Source: Ditylenchus dipsaci (Eukaryota > Nematoda > Chromadorea > Rhabditida > Anguinidae). From it: a DNA stretch of 64,000 nucleotides. The position numbers and the translations under genes were made by a program. Where the stretch lies: assembly GCA_004194705.1 (NCBI GenBank), contig SADC01000468.1:54125-118124 (forward strand), in the 5' to 3' direction. The notes under the pieces were generated by a model. It had not been told where the DNA came from. It saw only the letters and a list, made by a program, of their open reading frames with translations, and did no database searches. Within the stretch, counting starts at the first letter, position 1; the number at the start of each line of letters is the position of its first letter. Shown here piece after piece: positions 11,540 through 22,233 of this stretch.

Positions 11540-13273
11540 CTTTCATGTGGTCTACAGGTGCTTCGCAAAGATGGAAAAACTCGTGGCTATGGTTCGAGAT
11601 GACGCAAGAATATGCAGAAATCTTGCCGACTGTTACACATCAACATGTTATTCTTTTTCAATGATTCTTTTTGATCATCCTCAAAACGCAATCTATTCAG
11701 TTCCAATGCCTCGGTCATTTTTATCACTTGGTTGTGAAGATGCAACTTAAGTTATAATAATGAAATTGTAAACCTTATTCTGAAAGTGCGTCAATGGGTT
11801 GGAGGAACACACCGCTCGGCTCTCCGCGATCTTCTGGAAAAAATAACCAAGCCTCGGAAGATATTGCGCAAAATAGAATTCCAATGGTATTTGTAATGAT
11901 AAACGATGTGTTGTATCAACTTATTTCGATCTGAGGATGTGCCAACAAGGTGGAAAGGGCACTTGGCTTATGTTGGTCAGATTCGCGGTAACAAAAAATG
12001 CATTGCTCAAGGTTAAGAACAGCTTTGCTTGAAACTGACTCAACTCGCAAGCCGGCGAATATCTCTCAAAATGACTGGACAAAACTGAAGCGACTAGCTG
12101 CCTCTCTCAAGCCACTCGAGAAAGAAGACTTTGTAATGATCAAGGAGTTGTGCAAACTCCTGAAAGCGTTCTACGTTGAGACATGCCGAGATGTTTTCCA
12201 CTATAGTTTTTTCTACAATTTGATTTCTCACATTTCTACTATTTTACGAAATTACATTTCAGTTGTCTACCGAACAATCAACCGCCTCTACTTATCTGCC
12301 GACAGTGAGAAGAAGCATGAGCACCTGGTCAAGATGCAACTCAAAAGCCCTGCAGTGCAATTGGTAAAAAGAATGCTTGATCGGGAATCTAAAAGGAGCG
12401 GAAGAAGGTGGTCGAACAGAATAAGTTGCTCAAGCTTTCACTGCTCATCGATCTCGCTTTGCATTGACGAAGACTACTTTTGAGCTACGAATGGGATTAT
12501 TTGGAAGATGAGTTTGGTTGAGCTCATCGGAAATGTTAGTTTTAATCAGTATGGATAACTTTCTAGCTTCTTATTTCTTTTAGCTAAAAAAGAAGATAAT
12601 TTAGCCGTTGAAGTGCATGCAAACGTCTTGGTTGAGAATACTCTGGACGAATGGGTGTCTCAGATGATGAAAATAAGATGGACGTGGGTAAGTATGATTT
12701 TGTAAATCGACAATTGTATGAATGATTCCTTTACCATCCAATATTTGATTAATCCTATAGATGACATCTGGGCTTCCAAAACAAACAAGGTCGCATCTGT
12801 TGCAGCTGAGTCTGAACGAGAAATTGAAGGCAGCGATCAAGTAAGCAATTTTTAAGGCTTTGACTAAATCTTTTTTTTATTTGCAGGCTGAGCTCAGCCA
12901 TTATCGACACAACAGCGATCGTCCTATCTCGAGATGAAGACATTTTTGCTTGGTGGAAGAAAAATAAGGAACGCTTTCCATTGATTGCCAAAGGGCCAGG
13001 ATTCTTCTCTCGATTCCAGCAACATCGGTCAGTAGCGAGAGAACATTTTCAATTGCGGTCTTCTCTACGCCAACTCTCTCCGAAATCGGTTAGAAGTTTT
13101 CTAAAAGTTGTTTAAATAAATTGAAGAGACATCATTTTAGACTAGCGGAAAAAACGGCGGAGATTGCTGATTCTGATCAAAGCAATCTGAAGAAGCTACA
13201 ACTGGCGCCATCCACTCAACCAGATGCGGATGATCTCAAGGACGGGAAGAAAAATCAGAAGGGAAAAGGATGA
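11540..13273 (+). pseudogene. hAT-family transposase remnant
   Basis: Several plus-strand segments match hAT transposases, the RNase-H-fold enzymes that move hAT elements. DVPTRW is at 11936-11953; the helix-rich stretch with LEKEDFVMIKELCKLLKAF is at about 12110-12170; FAWWKKNKERFPLIA is at about 12945-12993; and SERTFSIAV near 13034-13060 corresponds to the C-terminal dimerisation block (family form SERVFSxAG). Stop near 13271. The pieces lie in different frames with stops between, and short GT-AG introns are possible near 12660-12890 and 13085-13140, so the gene is decayed. A CCCGGGTACCGGG-rich stretch just downstream (13370-13480) resembles sequence often found at hAT ends. No confident inverted repeats or 8-bp duplication were found. 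Confidence 0.65.
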
Positions 13274-13979
13274 TGTTTGATTTTGTTCGATTTCTTTGTG
13301 ATGCATGGCTGTTCTCGTATAATAAATGCATGGATGTGGTTTTATTTTGTATGGCTATCAAGTTGCCATTACCCGTATACCCGGTCGGGTACCCGACCGT
13401 AAAATGCTACCCGAACCGAGAACCGGGTCCGTGAAACCCGGGTACCGGGAAGCCGCTGAGCCAAATTACCCGACCAGCGTCCTACCCTACTGAAAAGCAT
13501 AAAGTTTTGAATTGAAAATTTATAAAAAGATTCGGCGGAAATAGGTTTGGCGGAAATGAGGTTGGCGGAATAAGGTTGGCGGAAATGAGTTTGGCGGAAA
13601 GAAGTTGGCGGAAATGAGTTTGGCGGAGGAAGTTGGCGGAAATAAGGGTTAACCCCCTAACAACATGAATTGACTCAAAATTAGGATATGATAATTGAAG
13701 CTGTGCATCGGGATTTTTCTTTCTAACACATTTTTGACCCACTTTTGACGGATATTCATAGCTGAAAATTTTAACGCTTATGTTACTTTTTATTCCTCTA
13801 TCCATTTGCTCTTTTGCTGTTTGTATTAAAGTATGAAAATTTTGACCTGCAACCTTGAATCCCAAATTGAGGATTTCGGGATCCCGATTTGTCGATTCCG
13901 GGATTTCAGGGTTGCAGATCGAAAATTTTCTAATAAAATACAAAACTATAAGAACCAATAGATAGGAGAATGAAAAAAG
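13274..13979. repeat. GGGTACCCG-rich stretch and TTGGCGGAAATGAG tandem array
   Basis: 13370-13480 is dense in ACCCGGGTACC-like words. 13530-13650 holds about eight degenerate copies of a 14-16 bp unit, TTGGCGGAAATGAG. The reverse-strand open frame across it (proline/asparagine repeats) is a by-product of the array. No opposing arm was found, so it may be a solo end of a foldback element. Confidence 0.65.
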
Positions 13980-16134
13980 TACAGTCGAGTCTCGATATAA
14001 GATACACTCTCGGACCGGCCAGCTGTATCTTATATCGAGGTGTATCTTCTATCAAGAGTAGCTTAGATCGAGAGTAGCTTATATTGAGAGTTATTTGGTC
14101 TTTATACAGGCAGGCTGTATATTATATCGAATTTTAACGTGTTAAACGGGCGGCGGTAAATTGAACCTCTACAAATTGAACCATTTGAGCTTTGGTAAAA
14201 TCGAGTTTTGGTGAAATCAATTATTTCCCAAACTCAAAAAATACCCGACCAAAACTGCATTTTAACTACTATCAAACCATTTTAAGCATGACGGAATTAG
14301 TCCAGAAAATAGGTTTTTGAACGTGAAAAACGAAAATTTTTTTTGATCCAAGTGGACGACCACTTGGTTGGTTGGTTCAGACTAAAAAATTTAAATTCCT
14401 GCAAATTTTTTACTGAAAGTGAGAGTCAAAAAAGTCAATGGGTACACTGAGAGTAGGAGTGCCAGCTGCATATTACCGCGTGGATACCCTAAGGATAGAA
14501 AACTACTCGAACTGGGGTTACTGTAAGTCAAATCGCTGTTTTAGCATGATCAAACCGTGCTCAGGACACGATTCTGGATAGGGTACAATGATCTTTAGCT
14601 ACTTTCGGCTAAATGCAAAATTTCGGATACTGGAGGTGGGATACCCATTTAGGGAAGTGGTACCAGTGTGATTACATAGTCACCGTGAGAATAGGTGATT
14701 TCCTAAATAACAGTTTATGGCTCTTACTCAAAAAAGTAATATCTGCTGCCACCGGGATTTGAACCTGTAACCAAAATTTGGAGGTGGAATTCACCAGGGG
14801 AGAGTTCACCGGACGGAAAATTTACCGCAGTGGAAATATACGGACTCCCTTGAAGACACGGTGACCTGGCCTGGACTGGAAAAAAATATCTCTTGAATAA
14901 AAAAAAATCCCTCAAGACAAATTTGAGGTTCAATTACCCGAGGTTCAATTTACCGGAGGGTCAATTTACCGGGGTTCAATTTGTAAGAGGTTCAATTCAC
15001 CTAGAGCCGTGTTAAACAATACATTAATACAACAATTAATGGCTAAATTTTTTTAAACAGAAATTTACATTTGCCACAAAATAATCTTTCACTGTTTTCG
15101 TTCATAAGTTATAAGTTATTATAACTGTAGAATTTCTTTTTTCATTCTCTCTTTTTGCAACGAAAATACAAATTTTTCTTACAAGGAACCTATGGGTGTC
15201 ATTTTGAGACCCTATTACGTGAATTTTCTTTTTTGCATATTCTTGTATAGCATGTATGACTTCTAAGTGAAACTGGGCCATTGAGCCGGTATACCGCAAA
15301 AAGTGGTACAAGAATCAAGTTATGAAATGACCATGACACAGTACAGAGCCTCACAGAGATTAGGTCACGTAAAGGCTGTTAGTGACTTGGTTTTTGCTGG
15401 TCTAGATTTTTTATCATTTAAACTTATTGATTTTTTATACTAAAATGCTTGCTAAATCCTAGTGGTTATTCTGGTGAAAAAGAACTACAAGTTCATATTA
15501 AAAAAAGTCAAGACCAGCAAAATCAAGTCAAATAACAGCGTTTTAACGTGACCGAATCTCTGTAAGACTCTGTTACTTGACCTGATTTTGCTTTTTTCTG
15601 AATTTTTTAAAAATATAAACTTAGGTTTTCACTACCAAAATGTTTACTAGATTCTAGCGGGTCATTTTGAATACTAAACGCACACAACTCGAAAATAAAA
15701 ATTTTGCGAACACAAGACATTGAACACAAATGTCTAACAAACGCCATGATACCTGTATCAGGTCATTTCATAACTTTCATTTAATTCTTGTACCACTTTT
15801 GGCGGTAATGACGGCTCAATGGCCCAGTTTTACTTGGAAGTCATAAATGATCTATAAAGAATATGCAAAAAAATTCACGTAATAAGGTTCTCAAAATGAC
15901 ACCCGATAGGGTCTCTTGTTAGTTGTATCTTAAATCGAGTGCCATTTATTAGTCGGGACTACCTAGGTGTATCTGTATTCGAGGTGTATCTTATGAAGTG
16001 TATCTTATATCGAGTGTCTGTTAGCATTAATTCTCTAAGACCAACCAGATGTATACTAACCAACCAAACCAAATGCATCTTATATCGAGGCGTATCTTGT
16101 ATCGGGGGTATCATTGTATCGAGACTCGACTGTA
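13980..16134. mobile_element. CAGTCGAGTCTCGATAT-ended element (Tc1/pogo-like ends)
   Basis: Left end TACAGTCGAGTCTCGATATA and right end TGTATCGAGACTCGACTGTA are perfectly inverted for the first 18 bases, with TA at each edge as expected for a TA target duplication. ATCTTATATCGAGGTGTATC units are repeated inside both ends. A second pair of inverted arms lies at about 15097-15335 and 15756-15925 (~80% alike by eye). No transposase was recognised. A 860-bp relative of the Ulp1 element is nested at 14148-15008. Confidence 0.8.
14148..15008. mobile_element. Short relative of the Ulp1-carrying MULE
   Basis: Ends GGGCGGCGGTAAATTGAACC and, on the other strand, GGCTCTAGGTGAATTGAACC, the same pair of ends as the 2711-4964 element, with a perfect 9-bp target duplication GTGTTAAAC (14139-14147 and 15009-15017). 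The right ~250 bp match the right end of that element. On the minus strand near 14770 the sequence GGTTCAAATCC fits an RNA polymerase III B box, which hints that a tRNA-derived piece is included. The left part (14190-14373) is half of the GTGGTCGTCCACTTGG foldback seen whole at 21629. Confidence 0.85.
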
Positions 16135-17370
16135 GCATATAGCGTCTAAAATTTCCTGCTATGAATTTCCGTCAAAAAAGGGGTCGAAAAACGCATTCGA
16201 AAGTTAAACCCCGATGCACAGCTCTAATGGTAATGTACACCCCGTGTCACTTTATTGACAGTTGGACAAAACAAAAATACTCGCAAGCAGACAGACTAGA
16301 GAATGTGACAAATTCCACATCCAAAATTGAAAATTAAACAACAAAGAAGCTATATTTGTTCGAGTACTGTTTGGTTCATATTTCTTTGATCACATAATTC
16401 TTCACTGGACATGCTTCTGATGTAATATTCGTAGCTAAACACTAAGGTTTAATCGAACCTGAACACATAAACAAGAGATACCATACCGTTTCTGATAATT
16501 TCGAGCTGAAATAACCACAATTTGCAATTTTTTAACATTTGAGACCATTAAAAACAAAAGCATTACTGTAGACGTAGGTCGAAGCAGGCTGTTGCGCTGG
16601 ATGCAGCAGTTACTGACGATATCTGTAACAAAATTTGCTTTCGATTCGAGAAATGAAAAAATTGCCTGGCTTGTATTTCATACTAAATATATACAAATTA
16701 TAATCGGAAAATAAATTGGGGTCGGCTTACAAAGAGATCCTAGAATTTCGGGTTTGTAGATTCTATCCAAGAACTGTCGAACTTTACACACTTCCTCATC
16801 TAAAAAAATGTCACAATACAGACGATTTAGAGACCAAGAAAATAAAGACTTTGTTCATCTATGTTGTTTCGCAACTTCATAATCTGCAGTTAAAAAACTG
16901 TCATGACACCTAAATCCATCGAGAAAGTTACCTCGGGATCACAAGCTGAAAGCGTTTTCGCATTTCCGAAAAGAGATGATCATGTTTGTAGGTGCTACAA
17001 TTATAAATTAAAGGAATATTCCCTGACTGGTTCTTATACAGAAATGTTTATTTTGATTCTCGGTATTAAAAACTTTGACAGGATTCACAAAATGATGACT
17101 ATTAGAATTTCACGTTGGTAGACATATTATATAAAAAGAGTAAAGATAAACATAAATTGAGGAAAAACCCTACAGAGCTTGGCATTGAAACCTAAATTTC
17201 TTATGTGAATTGCCTCGAAATACGAAATAGCAGAACATTACGATTAGCTTGGTGTTATTGTCGGGCGCGCAAAATGCATTCATGAGGTAGTCGAAGACCT
17301 GAGAAGACCTCACACTCTTAGAATTCAAGACATAAAATCCACTACACCTGCTCTATTTACTTTTTCCTAA
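16135..17370. other. Unassigned, possibly single-copy
   Basis: No inverted repeats noticed. Small plus-strand open frames (16716-16913, 16903-17121) have ordinary amino-acid composition but no recognised domain; they may be shadows of, or additional exons for, the minus-strand locus that follows. Confidence 0.35.
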
Positions 17371-17375
17371 AATGT

Positions 17376-18345
17376 TCAAATAAAACGATTCAAATGAAAA
17401 CTTTTTTCATTTACCAGTTCTTGGAAGAAGCACAACCAATGTCCACCATGCAACTTGTACCTAAAGGTTCCATTAGATTGAATTACAGCAATAGGGTATT
17501 GCTTTCCAGCTAGATGAATCATAACATCGACCACCTGGAAACGAAAAATGTTGAAATGGCTATGCGCAATACCCAAAACCTACGGTGTCCGAGCAGCGAG
17601 TCTAAAAACAGATCAGTATTTAAGTATTCAAGAATAGCACAGACTCAAACCTCAGATCGAAATTCTTCAGCGCAGTGAGCCACATTATCCTGGTTGTCTT
17701 TCAAAAAGCAGAAGAGTTTCTAAACAGGGAGAGCATTGGTTATGTTGTAAAAGTCCTATTCACTTTGTAAGCATCAATGTCAGCAGGGTACAAGGGTCTT
17801 CCAGAGGTGTTTCCACTAGCGAAAATGTGTCTTCGGTTTTTTGGTTGACAGACGTCTTGTGCATGAAATTCATGTAGAACAGATTGATGAACAGATTCAT
17901 GGACTTTTTCTCAGACGACTTCATGTTTACAGTCACTATCAGCCTGAAGATGAAATGTAAAAAAGTAATTCTTCAATAGAAATTTTCACCATTTGTCCAG
18001 CTGCATGTCTTTTGGCGGCACTTGGATGTCCTGAAGTAATTTGGTAAAAATACTTATTCTAATTAGACAAACACCAGTACCAAATCGATTTTGAAAAAAG
18101 TTTCCTGGCGGTCCTCTGCTAAAAGCTCTAATCCACTGTAAACGTGCTTTTTAGACAAGCTAAAGTCAAATATATAATACTACCCAAATATTCAGCCAAC
18201 TTATCACGAGAAACTCGAGTGTAAAGCTAAACAAAACAAATGAAGAGCTAAAGTTTTCTATCTAAACTGCTTACCACCATAATCATTCATGATGAAACTG
18301 TCTCCAAGCTGTCCACCTTCAAGCAAATAACTGACATGGCTTTTT
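17376..18345 (-). pseudogene. Unrecognised multi-exon gene, damaged
   Basis: Reading the minus strand, several exon-like segments bounded by GT/AG follow each other. They contain YLLEGGQLGDSFIMNDYG (near 18350-18295), LYTRVSRDKLAEYLG, KKHVYSGLELLAEDRQETFF (near 18140-18080), VHESVHQSVLHEFHAQDVC (near 17920-17865) with RPLYPADIDAYK, KLFCFLKDNQDNVAHCAEEF, and MIHLAGKQYPIAVIQSNG with HGGHWLCFFQ (near 17525-17420). The composition is clearly protein-like and the introns are nematode-sized. One in-frame TGA (near 17920) suggests damage or a sequence error. I do not recognise the family. It ends just left of the OTU element and is not bounded by visible inverted repeats. Confidence 0.45.
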
Positions 18346-18418
18346 TATAATTGAAGATTTCAAATGATGCAGCACCGGATTTTCTGTAATTAAACTCGGA
18401 CTTTGATGTGTTTTGCAA

Positions 18419-20580
18419 GGTGCGTAGACGTTTAGCGGTTGGCGGGACAAATGTCCCAAAAAACCGCTAAACGTCTTAACAGAACGCCAAGTTTGTACAC
18501 GTTTAAATTCATTATTACTCTTAGGACGGTCGCGCGTTTTTCCTACTGTTTTAGCTCTATTAATTTTTTTTAACCGAAGTCTCTTGTTGAGCCTTTGATA
18601 GATTTTTTACGAATGCATAAGGCTCTATATCATTTCAAATTCTACTGTTTGTTTATTTATTTATCTGGGTTCATTAAGATGAAGGACTTTAAGTGGACTA
18701 ACTCGGACGTGATCGAAAATTCTTCAACAACTCAAAAATGGGAAGGTTACAAAGGAAGATGTCATCAATTTCTTGAAGCAGCAGTACAACAAGACATGCG
18801 TGCTGAAGACGATTCACCGCGTCATCGAACTACCAATGTTTGCGAGTCCTATAACTCTTTTTTGAAGCGGTTTGCTTTTTAGCTTTTTTCATTTCACATT
18901 ATCGCCTTTCTTTGCAGACGAAACGGTGCATTAAGAAGACCGGGATGCACTTTGCTCTACCAATTCCTGCAGAAGCTTCATACCAGTAATCAGTGCTCAT
19001 CATCCAGCTGGAAAGTGGGGAAAAGCGAGGCTACCAAACAAGCTCTACGCTGCCATGAATGAAAAACTTGATGATCTTTGGAATGAGTTGAGTTGAATTT
19101 TTATTACTAATGCGGTTTTTATGAATTTCGTTTTAGGAAGTTACTGCGAATGCCATGCACGACGTTAGCATTCTCCCGGATACGCTGAATTTTTCTCACT
19201 TCTGCTAGTCATTTACTCGCCAGAGCTGAGAAGAAGAGCAAAGAAAAGCTATGAAGAAGAGGGCGAAAAAATGCGGAAAGTTCTAGAGCGATCCATGAAA
19301 CAGAACTCAAATATAGTGGTGGTAGAGAAAGTCGCAGCGCCTTTATGCCAGAATTATTCATGGGAGCAAGAAGAACCGTCAGCGTTTCTTCCAATAAAAC
19401 CCAATGGTCACTGCTTTTATGGGTTAGACTTGTTTTAACGCTTGACTTTCATTATGTTCTTATTGAGTTGTTCAGGTCGATTGCACTTATCGTATATGGT
19501 GACCAGAATGAACAAGCAAGAGTGCGTCAGGAACTAATGAGCTACCTTGACAAGAATCGCAACGAGAAGTGGGCTAATTGGATCTGCTCGAGAAGACGTT
19601 GATGACTACATCAAGGATCATGCAGCTACACCAAAGATGACTTTGCTGAGAGGAAGCACTGGGGGAGTACGCAGCAATTGATTCTAGCAGCCCGTCTTTA
19701 CAGTCGCAATTTTCATCGTGTTTCAGCCGGATGAAAGGATAGGTTTCTACATTTCTCCGCCGCCTATGAAAATGCAAGCTTTTCTTTAGTGTTTTTTATT
19801 ATTGGTAATTGGAATTTTTTTATTTTAGTTGAGAACTGCTCTGGTGCCTGGTCCTACTTCTATCATCCGCTACCAGCACAGTCACTTTGATGTTGTCAGC
19901 CAAACAAATAAAGAATGAGAAGCTACGAGTTCAGAATTCATTTCTTGTCTAACCAATTGTTCAAGAGTTGTTATTGGTTTGGAGTTAAATAAATCTCAGC
20001 GGATATTTTACTTTGGAGATTATACCTTAGAATGTTTAGGGCGTACCGTATTACCTCCATTTTACGGACCCTCTTTGATAAACAGGATTTATCTAATACA
20101 GCTCTTTCGAAAAATCAGATTAAAGATTGACGAAACAATTTTATAATTCTGCAAAAGGGTGCGCAATTCTCAGGCTGGTCCGTTTAAATAAATTAAATAC
20201 GGTATTTCGGAGAAAACTTTCTGGCGAAGTTTGATTAGCGTTGTACATTAATTTGAATACGGAAATAATCATCAATTTTAAGAAAATTGACTTAATCAAC
20301 CAAAATCTGAATAGAGAACCCAATAATGAGTTAAAATAGATAATAGATATGAAATTATTTTCATATAAATCTCTAAAAATACCATAAAGCCTCTTAAATT
20401 GGTAAAAAATCCATAGAAGGACTCAAAAGAGACTTCGGAAGAAAAATTAATAGAGCAAACATAGAAAACCGGCTGTGCAAAAAATAAGAATGAATTTGAA
20501 TGTGTACAAACTTGGCGTTCTGTTAAGACGTTTAGCGGTTTTTGGACATTGTCCCGCCAACCGCTAAACGCCCCTATGCC
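18419..20580. mobile_element. MULE-like element carrying an OTU protease
   Basis: Ends GGTGCGTAGACGTTTAGCGG and, on the other strand, GGCATAGGGGCGTTTAGCGG, flanked by a perfect 9-bp target duplication GTTTTGCAA (18410-18418, 20581-20589). The arms run ~90 bp to about 18512 and 20490. Each arm is itself a palindrome: CGTTTAGCGGTTGGCGGGAC opposes a second CCGCTAAACG. A 9-bp duplication with long inverted repeats is the classic Mutator-like pattern. The cargo is described in the next entry. The right third (19920-20490) is non-coding. Confidence 0.9.
18595..19918 (+). pseudogene. Transposase-like segment plus OTU cysteine protease, frame-broken
   Basis: The first part (about 18666-18882) ends in HRTTNVCESYNSFLKRF, resembling the C-terminal part of MULE transposases, where a conserved Asn-rich RTNN...ES motif precedes helical sequence; a continuation with GALRRPGCTLLYQFLQKL follows an intron (about 18883-18917). 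The second part is an OTU-type cysteine protease, a deubiquitinase fold. PNGHCFYGSIALIVYGDQ is formed by splicing out 19423-19475, with the nucleophile Cys at 19412-19414. HWGSTQQLILAARLYSRNF follows, and YQHSHFDVV carries the catalytic His at 19883-19885, with a stop at 19916-19918. The canonical GNC is GHC here. Stops and frame changes near 19000-19200 and 19585-19660 mean the present copy is unlikely to be intact. The parts may belong to one fused protein or to two adjoining genes. Confidence 0.6.
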
Positions 20581-20610
20581 GTTTTGCAAACTTACATTTG
20601 ACCGAAAACA

Positions 20611-20935
20611 TTACACCGTATTTTCTCTATTAAATACCAGCGTTGTAAAAAGCTACGGTGCCGGTGCGGACTTTTTAAAGGGCCATTGCCACCTGTTTCG
20701 AAATGTCCCCCGCCAATTCAATTTTTTACCTAATCATTCAACTTCTGTACGGATTTTTTCAGTTCGGTTTCTAACAAAACAAGGCATAGAATTTAATTTT
20801 AGGTACAGTTTTGTTAGAAAGCAAGTTAAAAAATTCGTACGTAAATCCAGCGATAAAGAAAAAAATTTGAATTGGCGGGGGGACAACCGTTGTCGGAGAC
20901 GGCAATGGCCCTTTAACCGCACCGGCGAGGGTACG
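20611..20935. mobile_element. TTAA-type MITE with GGCCATTGCC ends
   Basis: TTAAAGGGCCATTGCC (20675) is mirrored by GGCAATGGCCCTTTAA (to 20916). Inside, CCGCCAATTCAATTTTTT and TTCGGTTTCTAACAAAAC are again inverted around the centre. The core is shared with 60957-61198 and the truncated 31487-31590. The inversion continues outward (GGTGCCGGTGCGG and CCGCACCGGCGAGG). A solo TACCGTATTTTCTC end lies at 20614. Confidence 0.75.
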
Positions 20936-21009
20936 TGCCGATGAGGCCATTTTGACTGCCCTTGGATTGGATACAATTGTGATTGGATAGACTTTTCTCC
21001 AATTCGCGC

Positions 21010-21164
21010 GGCAACCGGACATTTAGCATTATTTGTGCAATTTGTCCGCGGACATTTAGCATAATTTTTCGGTATGATTCAGGCGAAACAACCGAATCAT
21101 ACCGAAAAATTATGCTAAATGTCCGCGGACAAATTGCACAAATTATGCTAAATGTCCGGTTGCC
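21010..21164. mobile_element. Foldback MITE with 8-bp target duplication
   Basis: GGCAACCGGACATTTAGCAT folds on its reverse complement almost end to end. TTTGTCCGCGGACATTTAGC is itself palindromic. Perfect flanking duplication ATTCGCGC (21002-21009 and 21165-21172). GG terminus and 8-bp duplication fit the MULE-like set of this window; hAT is an alternative. Confidence 0.8.
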
Positions 21165-21628
21165 ATTCGCGCCTCTTAGTGCTCAGTCTGGGACACACAA
21201 CATGCGCCGGCGGCCGGCCTACCCTTGCCTGAGCCGACGTTAAAAACAGGCTCAAATCGAAAACACCCGTCAAAATCATTAAATCTGCCGTCAAATTTTT
21301 AAAAATTCTCCTTCTCAATATATACTTTTCAATTTTTTTATTTTTTTGCATTAGCATGCAGCCCTGAATCTCTAGTTTTTAATAAGCTATTTACTGGCTT
21401 GATACAATTTTTGAAAACGGGAGAAAAATTGAGTTTTTCAAAACGGGTAATATTTAATTCTGCCCCCTAATTTCGGGAAAAATGCCAGCTAATTTGAATG
21501 GGTAATATTTAATTTTGGCCACAGAATTGTGAAAAATGGCCACAGAATATATAATTTTGGCCACAGATTTGTATTGGCCACAGATTTATGAAAATTGGCC
21601 ACAGATATTGAAAATTGGCCACAGATTC

Positions 21629-21968
21629 GTGGTGTCGTCCACTTGGAAGTAGTCGTCCACTTTAAATAAATTTTTTAACGTTTTTCGGGTTCCCAAAAGC
21701 TGTTTTTCTGGACTAATTCGGGCATGCTGAAGACAGTTTGATAACAGTAAAATAAGGTTTTGTAGAGTATTTTTTGAGTATTGGACAATAATTGATTTTA
21801 CCAAAACTCAATTTTACCATAACTCAAAAATACCCCGCAAAACGGCATCTTACCATTATCAAACCATCTTCAGCATGCCCGAATTAGTCCAGAAAACAGC
21901 TTTTGGAACCGAAAAACGTTAAAAAATTTATTTCAAGTAGACGACCACTTCCAAGTGGACGACCACGA
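21629..21968. mobile_element. Foldback MITE, GTGGTCGTCCACTTGG family
   Basis: CGTCCACTTGGAAGTAGTCG at the left is mirrored at the right; arms continue through CGTTTTTCGGGTTCC, CTGGACTAATTCGGGCATGC and the central AATTGATTTTACCAAAACTC. It is inserted in an array of TGGCCACAGATTT units that is itself inverted on the two sides. Relatives: 32589-32950 and half a copy at 14190-14373. Confidence 0.75.
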
Positions 21969-22017
21969 ATCTGTGGCCAATTTTCAAATATCTGTGGCCA
22001 ATTTTCAGGTGAGTAGA

Positions 22018-22233
22018 CGTTTGGCTACAAATGTAACATTTTTGGCGTTTCTGCCCTATGTTCTGTTTAAGCCACTTAGGCTTATTTTTTCAGCCATTTT
22101 GTAGTTCGTAAGACATTTTTTTGGTCCCTAATCCTAAACCTAAGCCTAAGCCTAAGGCCTAAGCCTAAGTGGCTAAAACAGAACATAGGGCAGAACGCCA
22201 AAAATGTTACATTTGTAGCCAAACGTCTATACC
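22018..22233. mobile_element. MULE-like MITE, TAGACGTTTG family (copy 2)
   Basis: Left end GGTGAGTAGACGTTTGGC, right end on the other strand GGTATAGACGTTTGGC, with a perfect 9-bp target duplication CAATTTTCA (22009-22017, 22234-22242). It is inserted into the right TGGCCACA arm of the surrounding foldback. TTAGGC-type units lie at the centre. It is the inverted counterpart of 1991-2230. Confidence 0.9.

Noticed and set aside
14755..14790. Possible tRNA gene (GGTTCAAATCC on the minus strand)
   Set aside because: Only a B-box-like word is present; no acceptor stem pairing or anticodon arm could be traced, so it is noted only as a possible tRNA-derived piece.
18441..18470. Bacterial-type terminator or riboswitch-like hairpins at palindromes
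   Set aside because: Hairpins here are parts of transposon arms in a genome with spliceosomal introns.
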